Source: a virus. Taken from it: DNA of 26,593 nucleotides. Shown here in pieces: positions 1 to 5,632 of this stretch (positions are counted from its first letter, which is position 1; each line of letters begins with the position of its first letter). The stretch spans positions 1-26,593 of the IMG/VR virus record IMGVR_UViG_3300006969_000026; one strand, given 5' to 3'. Under the pieces are notes generated by a model, which saw only the letters and a list, made by a program, of their open reading frames with translations, did not search any database and had not been told where the DNA came from. The position numbers and the translations under genes are program-made.

Positions 1-235
1 AGGCGTCGGCGTCGCGTGCCAGCAAGACGGTCGTCCAGGTGAACTGCACCTCGAACACACGCGCCTCCCGCAAGAGCCGCTCGGCCTCGGCCAGCACGCC
101 CGCAGGCGCGAGCCGCGCAGCCAGCGCTTCCAGCACCTCGCGCGGACCCGCCAGTGCGCACACGGTGCACACGAGGTGTGCTGCGTCGCACGCCAAGTGC
201 ACCCACGAGTCCGCGCCGCAGCTCGGGCACTTCAT
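1..235 (-). CDS. Small zinc-ribbon-like protein, 3' end cut by window edge
   Basis: Last visible gene of the leftward early operon; 78 codons are seen and the frame is still open at base 1. The protein begins MKCPSCGADSW and has a second CTVC pair at about residues 23-26, so two CxxC knuckles could bind one zinc ion. After that it is Ala/Leu/Glu-rich and probably helical. The ATG (235-233) overlaps the TGA of the upstream gene as ATGA, which fixes the start. No specific family is recognised. Cysteine pairs of this kind occur in many small phage DNA- or protein-binding accessory proteins, but the role here is unknown. Confidence 0.7.
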   Translation of the reverse strand, partial: MKCPSCGADSWVHLACDAAHLVCTVCALAGPREVLEALAARLAPAGVLAEAERLLREARVFEVQFTWTTVLLARDADA

Positions 236-612
236 GGCGCGTCCTCCACCAGGCCCCAGTCCGCCTCGTCCCAGGGCGACACGCCCCGGCGGATCGCGTC
301 CCACTCGGCGTCGTTCGGCGACCTGAACGTGCCGACCAGCTCACTGTCGTCCGCACCGCTCTCACGGTCGCGCCAGCAACGCACCGTCCCCTCCCAGATG
401 CTCACGCCGGGCGGCGCGTCATCGAGGCCGAGGTCGGCCAGGTGGCCCCCCAGTTGCTCCATGTCGCCAGGGACGGCTGGGCCGCCCGTGAAGAGCACGC
501 AGCCGCTGCCGCACTCGGTGTTTGCGACCACGGCGAAGCTAGGCTTGTCCCACGCGCTGAGCGGGTAGCCGCCCCAGCCGATCGTGGTCTTGTCTTTGTC
601 GAGCAGGCCCAT
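232..612 (-). CDS. Hypothetical acidic early protein (126 aa)
   Basis: Unrecognised protein, rich in Trp, Gly and Asp. It begins MGLLDKDKTTIGWGG, has a VANTECGSGCVLFTGGPA segment near the N terminus and ends acidic. No signal peptide or membrane segment is evident. A GTG at 615 is possible, but GGGAGG lies 6 nt before the ATG at 612, so that ATG is preferred; it overlaps the upstream stop as TGATG. It sits between a coiled-coil protein gene and a zinc-ribbon-like gene in the operon that encodes Erf and the RecE-like nuclease, so it is an early accessory gene. Function unknown. Confidence 0.7.
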   Translation of the reverse strand: MGLLDKDKTTIGWGGYPLSAWDKPSFAVVANTECGSGCVLFTGGPAVPGDMEQLGGHLADLGLDDAPPGVSIWEGTVRCWRDRESGADDSELVGTFRSPNDAEWDAIRRGVSPWDEADWGLVEDAP

Positions 613-944
613 CACTCGCCTCCCGTCTCGCCGCCCTCAGTTTTCGCCGCAGCCGTCCGCGCGATCACGAACCAGCTCAGCTCGTCCAGCACGTCGCTGG
701 CCGTGGCGCCCTCCTCGTACCGCGCCTCGCACCGCGCCAGCAGCTGCTGCACGTCCGCCAGCGGCACGCAGCCCGCGTGCTCGGGCGTGCCCAGCGCCAC
801 CGCACGCAGGGACGCGATCTCGTCGCGCAGGTGCTCGAGCGCACGCTCGGCGTTCTGCGCGCGCGTCTCGAGTTCGAGCGCGGCCAGGGCGGCGCGGCGG
901 CGCTCGTCGGCGTAGGTAGCGTCGAAGTCGTGGCCGTTGGTCAT
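612..944 (-). CDS. Hypothetical helical (coiled-coil-like) early protein (110 aa)
   Basis: Begins MTNGHDFDATYADERRR and continues with an Ala/Leu/Glu/Arg-rich stretch at about residues 12-50 with heptad-like spacing, suggesting a coiled coil and oligomerisation. A second predicted helix covers residues 63-100. The ATG overlaps the stop of the RecE-like gene (ATGA) and has AGGAGG 4-5 nt upstream, so the two genes are probably translationally coupled. This position directly behind a recombination nuclease would suit an accessory or inhibitor of host RecBCD or of the phage nuclease, but that is only positional inference; no family is recognised. Confidence 0.7.
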   Translation of the reverse strand: MTNGHDFDATYADERRRAALAALELETRAQNAERALEHLRDEIASLRAVALGTPEHAGCVPLADVQQLLARCEARYEEGATASDVLDELSWFVIARTAAAKTEGGETGGE

Positions 945-1792
945 GCTGCCTCCTCGTCACCCATCCAAGATGGCACGTCGGCCATCACGACCTCGTTCGG
1001 CACGAGCGGCCACTCGCCCGTCTCGTAGTGCATCGCCAGCGCGTCCAGCTGTTGCACGCACCAGCGCTCGCCCGCGTCGATCAGCGCCTGCGGAATCTCC
1101 ACCACGCGCCAGCGGTGCGGGAACGCCTTCTCGGCGCCCAACAGCAAGTACCGGAAGGCGCTGACGTCCACGCCCTCGTACTCGAGCGCCAGGCGAACCA
1201 TGGCGGCCTGTCTGTTGTAGCCGTACTTGATGATGGAGCGCCCGCTGCAGAGCTGGCCGAGCTTCGCCGTTGTTTTCAAATCCAAGGCATACGGGCGCCA
1301 CTCGCTCGCCGCGCTGCCCTCGAGACTCAGCCAGTCCGGGCGCGACTGGATGCCGGGAATCGCCCAGCGACCGCGCACGACGTCCTCGTGGTAGACGGTC
1401 GCCTGCGGCGTGGCATCGGCCATCAGCGCTTGCGCAATCGGGCAGCAGTCGAGTGTGCCGATCAGCGCCTCGATGGCGCGCGCGTCCTCGCCGTCCACGA
1501 TGGCGCGCCCCATCGCCTCCTGGTCCGCGCGCCAGGCCTTGCCTTCTTTGGTCACGAACGACATGCCGATAGGCTTCGCCACGTACTTGGACGCGTACTC
1601 GTGGGGCCGCTGCAAGGCGTCCTCCATGGCACGGCCGGCGAGATAGACGCGCGTGTCGTCGGCGGACCAGAGCTTCTGCTCGTGGGCGATGTAGTAACCC
1701 CTCGCGCCGCACTCCGCGAGTGTGCGCAGCTTGTGGTGGCTGGCGCGCTTCGAGGCTAGGTAGTCGTCAAGCGGTAAGTCGAGCGAGATCAT
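941..1792 (-). CDS. RecE-like PD-(D/E)XK exonuclease (283 aa)
   Basis: Probable exonuclease that resects double-stranded ends so that the annealing protein encoded just upstream (Erf-like) can pair the single strands. Visible core: a G-x3-E element at residues 53-57 (AGRAMEDAL), the acidic residue in SRPDW (Asp153), and the D-x-K motif in ALDLKTT (Asp171, Lys173), followed by a YGYNRQAAM helix that fits the Gln-containing motif of RecE/lambda-exo-type nucleases. This matches the DUF3799/exodeoxyribonuclease VIII-like PDDEXK group rather than RecB. The frame is open further upstream, but the ATG at 1792 has GGAAGGA at good spacing and overlaps the erf-like stop (ATGA), so it is chosen. It lacks the long N-terminal extension of E. 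coli RecE, as is usual in phages. Confidence 0.87.
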   Translation of the reverse strand: MISLDLPLDDYLASKRASHHKLRTLAECGARGYYIAHEQKLWSADDTRVYLAGRAMEDALQRPHEYASKYVAKPIGMSFVTKEGKAWRADQEAMGRAIVDGEDARAIEALIGTLDCCPIAQALMADATPQATVYHEDVVRGRWAIPGIQSRPDWLSLEGSAASEWRPYALDLKTTAKLGQLCSGRSIIKYGYNRQAAMVRLALEYEGVDVSAFRYLLLGAEKAFPHRWRVVEIPQALIDAGERWCVQQLDALAMHYETGEWPLVPNEVVMADVPSWMGDEEAA

Positions 1793-2508
1793 GCTGCACG
1801 TCCTTCCTTCGCGCGTGCGAAAGCAGCGTCGGCCACCACGCGGGGGTTGAGCTTGAGCGCCTGGCAGCGGGCGCCCCACTCGCCCAGGAACTCGGCGCGC
1901 ACGCGCTCGGGCGCGCCTGCCTTGGCCAGCTCCGCGCGGGCGTGCGTGTGAAACTTCGCGAGCGAATCGAAGTCGCTCTGTGCCGCAAGCTCGCGACGCA
2001 GCGTGGTGAGCGTAGCCACGAGGTCCTGGTTCGCCTGCTGTGGTTGCTGCGGCGCAGCCTGCGTCTGCTGGGCCTGCGCCGCCTTCGCCACGCCCGGCCC
2101 GCGGTTTTCCGCGCGCTCGCCGTCATCGTCCTCAGCTGCGATGCCGAGCGCCGCCATGGCGCAGTACCGGCGCGCGTAGGAGATGGCGCTGCCGACGCCC
2201 TGCGGCGTCTTCTGTGCGAGGGGCATGTCGAGCGCGCCGCGGAACCACTGGCCGCTTTTGTGCGCCACGATGGTCACCACGCGCACGTGGGTTTCGCACG
2301 CGCCCACCGCCATCTGCGTGAGCGACAGGCCGTGTTTGGCAAGCGGCGCGCGCACTGCTTCGAGCACGTCCGCCAAGTCAGCAAACTTGCTCTTGAAGTG
2401 TGGGTTGCTCGCCGTCTTCTTGGGCGGTGTCACCTCGCCCTGGAAGGCGGCCAGCGCGGTGAAAAGCTCGCCGCACTGCTCGCTCATGCTTACGTCCATG
2501 TCGGTCAC
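1789..2508 (-). CDS. erf: Erf-family single-strand annealing recombinase (239 aa)
   Basis: ERF-family protein that anneals complementary single strands for phage recombination or genome circularisation. Diagnostic segments are NPHFKSKFADL at residues 35-45, the KHGLSLTQ segment just after, and SYARRYCAMAALGI followed by an acidic EDDDGE tract at residues 110-131. The C-terminal part, after a Gln/Ala-rich linker at about 140-160, is helical and variable, as in other Erf proteins. The GTG at 2508 is preferred because GGGAGG lies 5 nt upstream and the GTG overlaps the previous stop (GTGA); an in-frame ATG at 2499 is the alternative. It lies directly before the RecE-like nuclease, forming the usual two-component recombination pair. 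Confidence 0.93.
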   Translation of the reverse strand: MTDMDVSMSEQCGELFTALAAFQGEVTPPKKTASNPHFKSKFADLADVLEAVRAPLAKHGLSLTQMAVGACETHVRVVTIVAHKSGQWFRGALDMPLAQKTPQGVGSAISYARRYCAMAALGIAAEDDDGERAENRGPGVAKAAQAQQTQAAPQQPQQANQDLVATLTTLRRELAAQSDFDSLAKFHTHARAELAKAGAPERVRAEFLGEWGARCQALKLNPRVVADAAFARAKEGRAA

Positions 2509-2810
2509 GCTGCCTCCCTGCGCGTGCGGCGCTGGTAGGTCTCGCCGCGCGAGAACGCCGTGATCAGCGCCAGCACCGGCTCGGCGGGCCCGAGCCGCGC
2601 CGCGTAGCGCTCGGTTGCGTCGATCGCGTCCATGCTGCTGGTGAAGCGCTCGCGCTCGTACTCCTGGGGGTCGATGGGGTGGCCCGCGTGGTGCACGCCG
2701 TAGCTGACAAACAGCCACGCGCTCCACCAGTCGTCGCAGATCTTCGCCACGCTCATCGTGAGTCTGCCCGCTTGCCGCTGCATCTCACTCGTTTTCCAGC
2801 CCGTGTTCAT
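2505..2810 (-). CDS. Hypothetical early protein (101 aa)
   Basis: Begins MNTGWKTSEMQRQAGRL and is rich in aromatic residues in its first half (WWSAWLFVSYGVHHAGH at about 29-45). The middle, EYERERFTSSMDAIDATERYAARLG, looks helical. No recognised family or membrane segment. The ATG at 2810 overlaps the upstream stop as ATGA and has GGAGG seven bases upstream; a GTG at 2816 is too close to that ribosome binding site. It immediately precedes erf in the operon, a place where phages often carry small recombination or anti-host factors, but nothing in the sequence shows the role. Confidence 0.7.
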   Translation of the reverse strand: MNTGWKTSEMQRQAGRLTMSVAKICDDWWSAWLFVSYGVHHAGHPIDPQEYERERFTSSMDAIDATERYAARLGPAEPVLALITAFSRGETYQRRTRREAA

Positions 2811-3040
2811 CGCCACTCCTCCTGCTCACTGATTGCCACTGGCCCACAAGCCCGCTCGTCCTCGCGCTCGCGCTCTGCGTGCTCCGCGTCCACGCACGCC
2901 GGGCACACGCGGTCGCCCTCGACGTCTTCGAGCACCTCCGTGCGCGTCGCCACGCCGCACCAGGCGCACGCGTAGTGCTGGAGCAGCTTCGCGAATGCGT
3001 CGCGCGTCAGGGCGGGGAGCTTGCGTGCTGCGCGGGTCAC
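2807..3040 (-). CDS. Small zinc-finger-like protein (77 aa)
   Basis: Has two cysteine pairs, CAWC at about residues 25-28 and CPAC at about 46-49, separated by 17 residues with a TRTEVLEDVEGDRV strand-like linker, which fits a zinc ribbon. A strongly charged AEREREDER helix follows. The GTG start overlaps the upstream stop (GTGA) and has AGGAGGG just before it. It is one of six short CxxC proteins in the early regions of this phage. It probably binds nucleic acid or a host protein; the target is unknown. Confidence 0.75.
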   Translation of the reverse strand: MTRAARKLPALTRDAFAKLLQHYACAWCGVATRTEVLEDVEGDRVCPACVDAEHAEREREDERACGPVAISEQEEWR

Positions 3041-3351
3041 GCTGCCCTCCTAGAGCTCAGCGTGTAGGCCTGGCCCATCTGGATCGCGTAGGACAGCGTC
3101 TGCTCGCACTCGCCGCGCAGCGCGTCTGCCGCCTCGCGCCCGAGCGCATCGCCCACCGGCCACTCGCCCAGCACTTCGAGGCGGTCGTCGCCGCGGCGGT
3201 CTTCCCAGGCGGCCACGTCCACGCAGGCGTGCTCGGCCAGGTCGCCCTCGCCGCGCACCAGATCAAGGCGGTGGGTGTGGTTGTCGTCCTCGAAGGGGCC
3301 AACGACCGAGACGATGTGCCAGCGGGGGTCAGGTTTTACAGCGGGAGCCAT
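3037..3351 (-). CDS. First gene of the leftward operon, hypothetical (104 aa)
   Basis: Unrecognised protein beginning MAPAVKPDPRWHIVSVVG, with alternating short strands in the first half and a helical C-terminal half (ADALRGECEQTLSYAIQMGQ). The frame is open upstream to a TTG at 3387, but the ATG at 3351 is preferred. No Shine-Dalgarno sequence precedes that ATG. It lies about 7 nt after the putative -10 element of the left promoter, so the mRNA may be leaderless. Being first in the operon, directly controlled by the perfect operator, it would be among the earliest proteins made after induction. Function unknown. Confidence 0.65.
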   Translation of the reverse strand: MAPAVKPDPRWHIVSVVGPFEDDNHTHRLDLVRGEGDLAEHACVDVAAWEDRRGDDRLEVLGEWPVGDALGREAADALRGECEQTLSYAIQMGQAYTLSSRRAA

Positions 3352-3357
3352 GAGAAG

Positions 3358-3387
3358 AACATATCCCACGGATATGTCCCACGTCAA
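3358..3387 (-). promoter_or_regulatory. Putative left early promoter (PL)
   Basis: Read on the minus strand: a -35-like TTGACG (3387-3382), an 18-nt spacer and a -10-like TATGTT (3363-3358). The spacer is almost filled by the perfect 19-bp operator, so a bound repressor would exclude RNA polymerase. The predicted start of transcription (about 3351) coincides with the ATG of the first operon gene. The -35 is good (5/6); the -10 is only 4/6 to the sigma-70 consensus. Confidence 0.5.
3359..3377. promoter_or_regulatory. Left operator, perfect palindrome
   Basis: ACATATCC-CAC-GGATATGT: two perfect 8-bp half-sites around a 3-bp spacer. The same pattern recurs in less perfect form at 4465-4483 and 4519-4537 between the divergent repressor and Cro-like genes. 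A symmetric site lying inside a promoter spacer is what a dimeric helix-turn-helix repressor would use. The AT-rich half-sites stand out in this very GC-rich sequence. Confidence 0.75.
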
Positions 3388-3451
3388 GCTTGGCTGGTCG
3401 CAGGCCTGCGATCACGCAGCCGCCGTGTACGATTTCGGACCTATCCGGCGG

Positions 3452-3718
3452 CTAGTTCGCGATCTGGCGGTCCACGTCCTCGGCAACGTAGCGGTAGCCG
3501 CTCCGCTCCACGTACCTGCGGACCCGCCGCTCATCGCGCACGCCGATCATGGCGAGCATGCGGCGGTAGCCGACGCTCGCGATCTCGTGGTCGCTGGCGC
3601 CTAGACCTATTTCAAGCACGGGCCCATCCTGCCGCACCGCCCCCAGATCGGGGACGCGCACGACTGTTAGCCCAGCACTACGCGCGATTGCGCGTGCGGT
3701 TATCCCCCGGTGAGCCAT
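3452..3718 (-). CDS. Small orphan gene between repressor and left operator (88 aa)
   Basis: Basic protein, beginning MAHRGITARAIARSAGL and ending in an Arg-rich helical part (RRVRRYVERSGYRYVAEDVDRQIAN). The C-terminal two thirds have the high-GC third positions of neighbouring genes; the first 40 codons do less (ATA, CTA, AGT are used), so the true start could be internal. The ATG at 3718 has no Shine-Dalgarno sequence but falls 2-4 nt after the predicted transcription start of an upstream promoter-like element. Its place next to the repressor is where phages often carry superinfection-exclusion or lysogenic-conversion genes. No family recognised. Confidence 0.55.
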   Translation of the reverse strand: MAHRGITARAIARSAGLTVVRVPDLGAVRQDGPVLEIGLGASDHEIASVGYRRMLAMIGVRDERRVRRYVERSGYRYVAEDVDRQIAN

Positions 3719-3728
3719 AGGGGCGGAC

Positions 3729-3756
3729 TGTATGTTTCGGGACGAAACTGTTGCAA
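3729..3756 (-). promoter_or_regulatory. Putative leftward promoter of the orphan gene
   Basis: On the minus strand: TTGCAA (3756-3751), 16-nt spacer, CATACA (3734-3729). This is almost the same pair of hexamers and the same spacing as the putative repressor promoter (TTGCAA-16-CATACC at 4504-4477). The spacer contains the perfect inverted repeat GTTTCG-GGA-CGAAAC. The transcript would start within a few bases of the ATG at 3718. Confidence 0.35.
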
Positions 3757-3830
3757 TGACTATTTCGCAACAGGACCCACCCGGTGGGGTGAAACACCCC
3801 GTCCCCCGTCCTGGACTGGCGCACGTGCGC
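3734..3830. repeat. Cluster of five inverted repeats upstream of the orphan gene
   Basis: Within about 100 bp there are GTTTCG-GGA-CGAAAC (3734-3748), CTGTTGC-N12-GCAACAG (3748-3773), CCCAC-CCG-GTGGG (3776-3788), GGGGTG-AAA-CACCCC (3786-3800) and the self-complementary GCGCACGTGCGC (3819-3830). The first two overlap the putative orphan-gene promoter and could be operators for a second regulator. GGGGTG-AAA-CACCCC would form a stable hairpin downstream of the repressor gene but has no U-run after it. The rest of 3719-3882 shows no gene on either strand. Confidence 0.6.
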
Positions 3831-3882
3831 GTTCGCGTTGCCTGACACCCGACAGGGGCGCAAACAATCTTGCGCTGCGCAG

Positions 3883-4443
3883 CTATTTCAGCGGCTTGTG
3901 CGGTTTTTTGGGCAGCTTTGGCGGTTTCACGAGCTGCAAGGTGTTGCGCCGCCGGTGCTCCTCGAGCTCGCGGTCTAGGGCGTCGTTTTCTGCAGCCACC
4001 TCGAGCACCTGGTCGAAGGGAATGCGCTCCTGCAAGGCCAGCGCCCAGGCTGCATACAGATTTGCAGTGGGCAAAATCTCGCCCGGGAAACGCGTGGACT
4101 CCAGGATGCGCCGCTGCTCGGGCGTCGTCGCCTGGCCTATCTCCGTGCGCAGGAAATCGTAGAACACGCGCAGGCGGTGGCGTTCACGTGCAGCGGCCAA
4201 GTCGGGCTGGGTGAAGTAGTTATGCGGCAGCCCGAGTACCTCGGCGGCCTTCTTCTGGTTGTCTGCGTTGAAACCCCTGCCGTCAATCCAACGTTTTACC
4301 GTCTGGTAGGGGGTCGTGTACCCCAACCGTTTCCCAAGTTCTGTGGGCGGCATACCCGCGCGCTGCAGGGCCTCGCGCAGCAGCTCGCCTGGCGTGGCTG
4401 CGATCATTTCGTGCAGCAAGAGGAATGAATCCAGGGTGTGCAT
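3883..4443 (-). CDS. CI-like helix-turn-helix repressor (186 aa)
   Basis: Probable lysogeny repressor. Residues 19-60 form a helix-turn-helix of the HTH_3/XRE type: LLREALQRAGM-PPTELGKRLGY-QTVKRWIDGRG, followed by a helix ending EVLGLPHNYF. The C-terminal 100 residues are helical and end in a Lys/Pro-rich tail (KPPKLPKKPHKPLK). No Ala-Gly cleavage site or S24/LexA peptidase motif is visible, so induction by RecA-stimulated self-cleavage is not supported. The start is chosen at the ATG at 4443 (or the adjacent GTG at 4446); an internal ATG at 4407 is possible. It is divergent from the Cro-like gene, and two operator copies lie between them, so autoregulation is likely. Confidence 0.8.
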   Translation of the reverse strand: MHTLDSFLLLHEMIAATPGELLREALQRAGMPPTELGKRLGYTTPYQTVKRWIDGRGFNADNQKKAAEVLGLPHNYFTQPDLAAARERHRLRVFYDFLRTEIGQATTPEQRRILESTRFPGEILPTANLYAAWALALQERIPFDQVLEVAAENDALDRELEEHRRRNTLQLVKPPKLPKKPHKPLK

Positions 4444-4464
4444 CACGTCAATGGGTCCACAGTG

Positions 4465-4483
4465 ACATATCCGTCGGGTATGG
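4465..4483. promoter_or_regulatory. Right operator 1
   Basis: ACATATCC-GTC-GGGTATGG matches the perfect left operator at 14 of 16 half-site positions with the same 3-bp spacing. It overlaps the -10-like element of the leftward repressor promoter, so occupancy would repress the repressor gene itself. Confidence 0.68.
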
Positions 4484-4504
4484 TCATTGGGGAAAGTATT
4501 GCAA
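4477..4504 (-). promoter_or_regulatory. Putative repressor promoter (PRM-like)
   Basis: On the minus strand: TTGCAA (4504-4499), 16-nt spacer, CATACC (4482-4477); transcription would begin near 4470, about 27 nt before the repressor ATG. The -10 lies within right operator 1. TTGCAA is self-complementary, so the same six bases can also serve the rightward promoter. Confidence 0.4.
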
Positions 4505-4527
4505 ACCACCCGAATAGGATGTATCCC
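4499..4527 (+). promoter_or_regulatory. Putative right early promoter (PR)
   Basis: TTGCAA (4499-4504), 17-nt spacer, TATCCC (4522-4527). The -10 is weak (3/6) but lies in right operator 2, and the expected start of transcription (4533-4534) is the ATG of the Cro-like gene, giving a leaderless mRNA. No better rightward promoter was found between the divergent genes. Confidence 0.35.
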
Positions 4528-4537
4528 GGCAATATGT
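4519..4537. promoter_or_regulatory. Right operator 2 (degenerate)
   Basis: ATGTATCC-CGG-CAATATGT matches the operator consensus at 12 of 16 half-site positions with the same spacing. It covers the putative rightward -10 and the start codon of the Cro-like gene. It is less certain than the other two copies. Confidence 0.5.
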
Positions 4538-4779
4538 CCGAGCTTGCTCGTTGGTTGTCCCACAATGGGGAGACCGCCACAACCCTGATGAAACGCACCG
4601 GCCTCAGCTGGGCGACCATCCAGCGCGCCGTCCACAAGACGCGGCGGCTGGACCTGAGCACGGCAATCCGGCTGCACGTCGCCACACGCGGCGAGGTGCC
4701 TGTGGCGGCCTTCTCGCCCGACGCCAGCGTGCTGGATGAGCTGGCCGCGCTGCGCAAGCCGCGCCGCAGGTCGGCGTGA
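4534..4779 (+). CDS. Cro-like helix-turn-helix regulator (81 aa)
   Basis: Small DNA-binding protein, divergent from the repressor. Residues 1-50 read as a compact helix-turn-helix: MSELARWLSHNGETATTLMKR then TGLSWATIQRAVHKTRRLD, where TGLSWATIQRAV is the turn and recognition helix, followed by LSTAIRLHVATRG. The C terminus is basic (RKPRRRSA). The frame is open to 4438, but similarity to Cro-type proteins begins at MSEL, and the ATG at 4534 lies inside right operator 2. No Shine-Dalgarno sequence is close, consistent with a leaderless message. It probably antagonises the repressor at the shared operators. Confidence 0.75.
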   Translation: MSELARWLSHNGETATTLMKRTGLSWATIQRAVHKTRRLDLSTAIRLHVATRGEVPVAAFSPDASVLDELAALRKPRRRSA

Positions 4780-5134
4780 TGGGTTCCCCCCCGCGCACGC
4801 ACACCTGGGCGGGTCTACCCCCTGCTCCCCGTCCGGGTGAGCGTGCGCTCTTTTACGGCTGCGCAATGCCGCGTGGCCTGCCCCAGCGCTCGCGAACGGG
4901 ACACGCAACACCGTTTGTGCAGCGGGCGCAGGGGCAACTTTCGCGGGCGGCGGACATTGGTGTTCGCCGCTTACGAACCCCCGGGCCGCGAGTGCGGATC
5001 ACGCGCGGTCCGGGGTGCTTGCTTCGCTGACTGACTGACGTTTCAGCGCTCGAAGGCGTGGTGCGCGGAGATGTGCCGCGACGAGTCGCTGGTACTCCAT
5101 GAATCACTTCGGGCGCTGTTTTTAGGGGGCTAAC
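4780..5134. other. 355-bp interval without a convincing gene
   Basis: Lies between the Cro-like gene and the methylase, the position of nut/terminator sites in lambdoid phages. It contains possible hairpins: GAGC-GTGC-GCTC followed by TTTT (4839-4854), GTTCG-N7-CGAAC (4962-4978) and CGGATC-N6-GGTCCG (4995-5012, one G-U pair), plus a short TGACTGACTGAC tandem tract near 5029-5039. A rightward frame at 4779-5030 has an overlapping start but poor codon pattern and an unremarkable Arg/Pro-rich product. The interval may hold antitermination or terminator signals; nothing is proven. Confidence 0.5.
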
Positions 5135-5632
5135 GTGCAGGCGGCGTTGCTGAGCAGCGTGAAGATGGACTGGGTCACGCCGCAGTGCGTGCTTGAGCGC
5201 GTGCGGCGTGTCGATGACATCGCGCTCGACCCTTGTACGACGCTGGACAACCCGTGCGACGCGAGCGCGGTCTTTACGCTCGAGCGGCACGACGATGGCC
5301 TCACGCTCGGCTGGGGCGGGTACGGCGGGCTCGTCTACACAAACCCGCCTTACGGGCGCGAACTGCCGCGCTGGGCCGCCAAAGCGACGGCCGAGGCTCG
5401 ACTCGGCGCCGAGATCATTCTGCTCGTGCCGTCGCGCACTGACACGCGCTGGTGGGGCTGGTCGTACGACTCATGCCAAGCCATCGCGTTCTGGAAGGGC
5501 CGCCTCACCTTCGCCGGCGCTCCTGCCCCTGCGCCGTTCCCGTCCTGCTTGTTCTACTGGGGCGAGCGCCAAGGGCGTTTCAAGCGCGCGTTCAGCGACG
5601 CGGCGCGCGTCATCCCCGGAGGTGGCGCGTGA
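5135..5632 (+). CDS. Phage DNA N6-adenine methyltransferase (Dam-type, 165 aa)
   Basis: Transfers a methyl group from S-adenosylmethionine to adenine N6 in DNA, probably to protect phage DNA or mark it for replication. It belongs to the short phage family resembling PF05869: the N-terminal DWVTPQCVLERV segment and ALDPCTT element are followed by the catalytic NPPY motif at residues 70-73 (TNPPYGRELPRW), then ILLVPSRTDTRWWGW and AFWKGRLTFAGA, all hallmarks of the family. It is complete at the usual length. The GTG start has AGGGGG just upstream. It is the first gene of the right early operon after the non-coding interval and overlaps the next gene by 4 nt (GTGA). The target sequence cannot be read from the protein. 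Confidence 0.92.
   Translation: MQAALLSSVKMDWVTPQCVLERVRRVDDIALDPCTTLDNPCDASAVFTLERHDDGLTLGWGGYGGLVYTNPPYGRELPRWAAKATAEARLGAEIILLVPSRTDTRWWGWSYDSCQAIAFWKGRLTFAGAPAPAPFPSCLFYWGERQGRFKRAFSDAARVIPGGGA

Noticed and set aside
3786-3800. GGGGTG-AAA-CACCCC hairpin as a terminator of the repressor gene
   Set aside because: The stem is strong but no U-run follows on either strand, so an intrinsic terminator cannot be claimed.
3678-3863. Minus-strand frame of 61 codons across the inverted-repeat cluster
   Set aside because: It overlaps promoter-like sequences and the orphan gene, has no ribosome site, and its product looks random.
4839-4854. GAGC-GTGC-GCTC-TTTT as an intrinsic terminator after the Cro-like gene
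   Set aside because: The stem is only 4 bp and the T-run only 4; too weak to list as a terminator, mentioned only as part of the interval.
4776-5030. Rightward frame overlapping the Cro-like stop (84 aa)
   Set aside because: The start overlap fits the style of this phage, but the codon third positions are not as GC-rich as in the surrounding genes, no good ribosome site precedes it, and the product has low-complexity Arg/Pro content. Kept as part of the non-coding interval.
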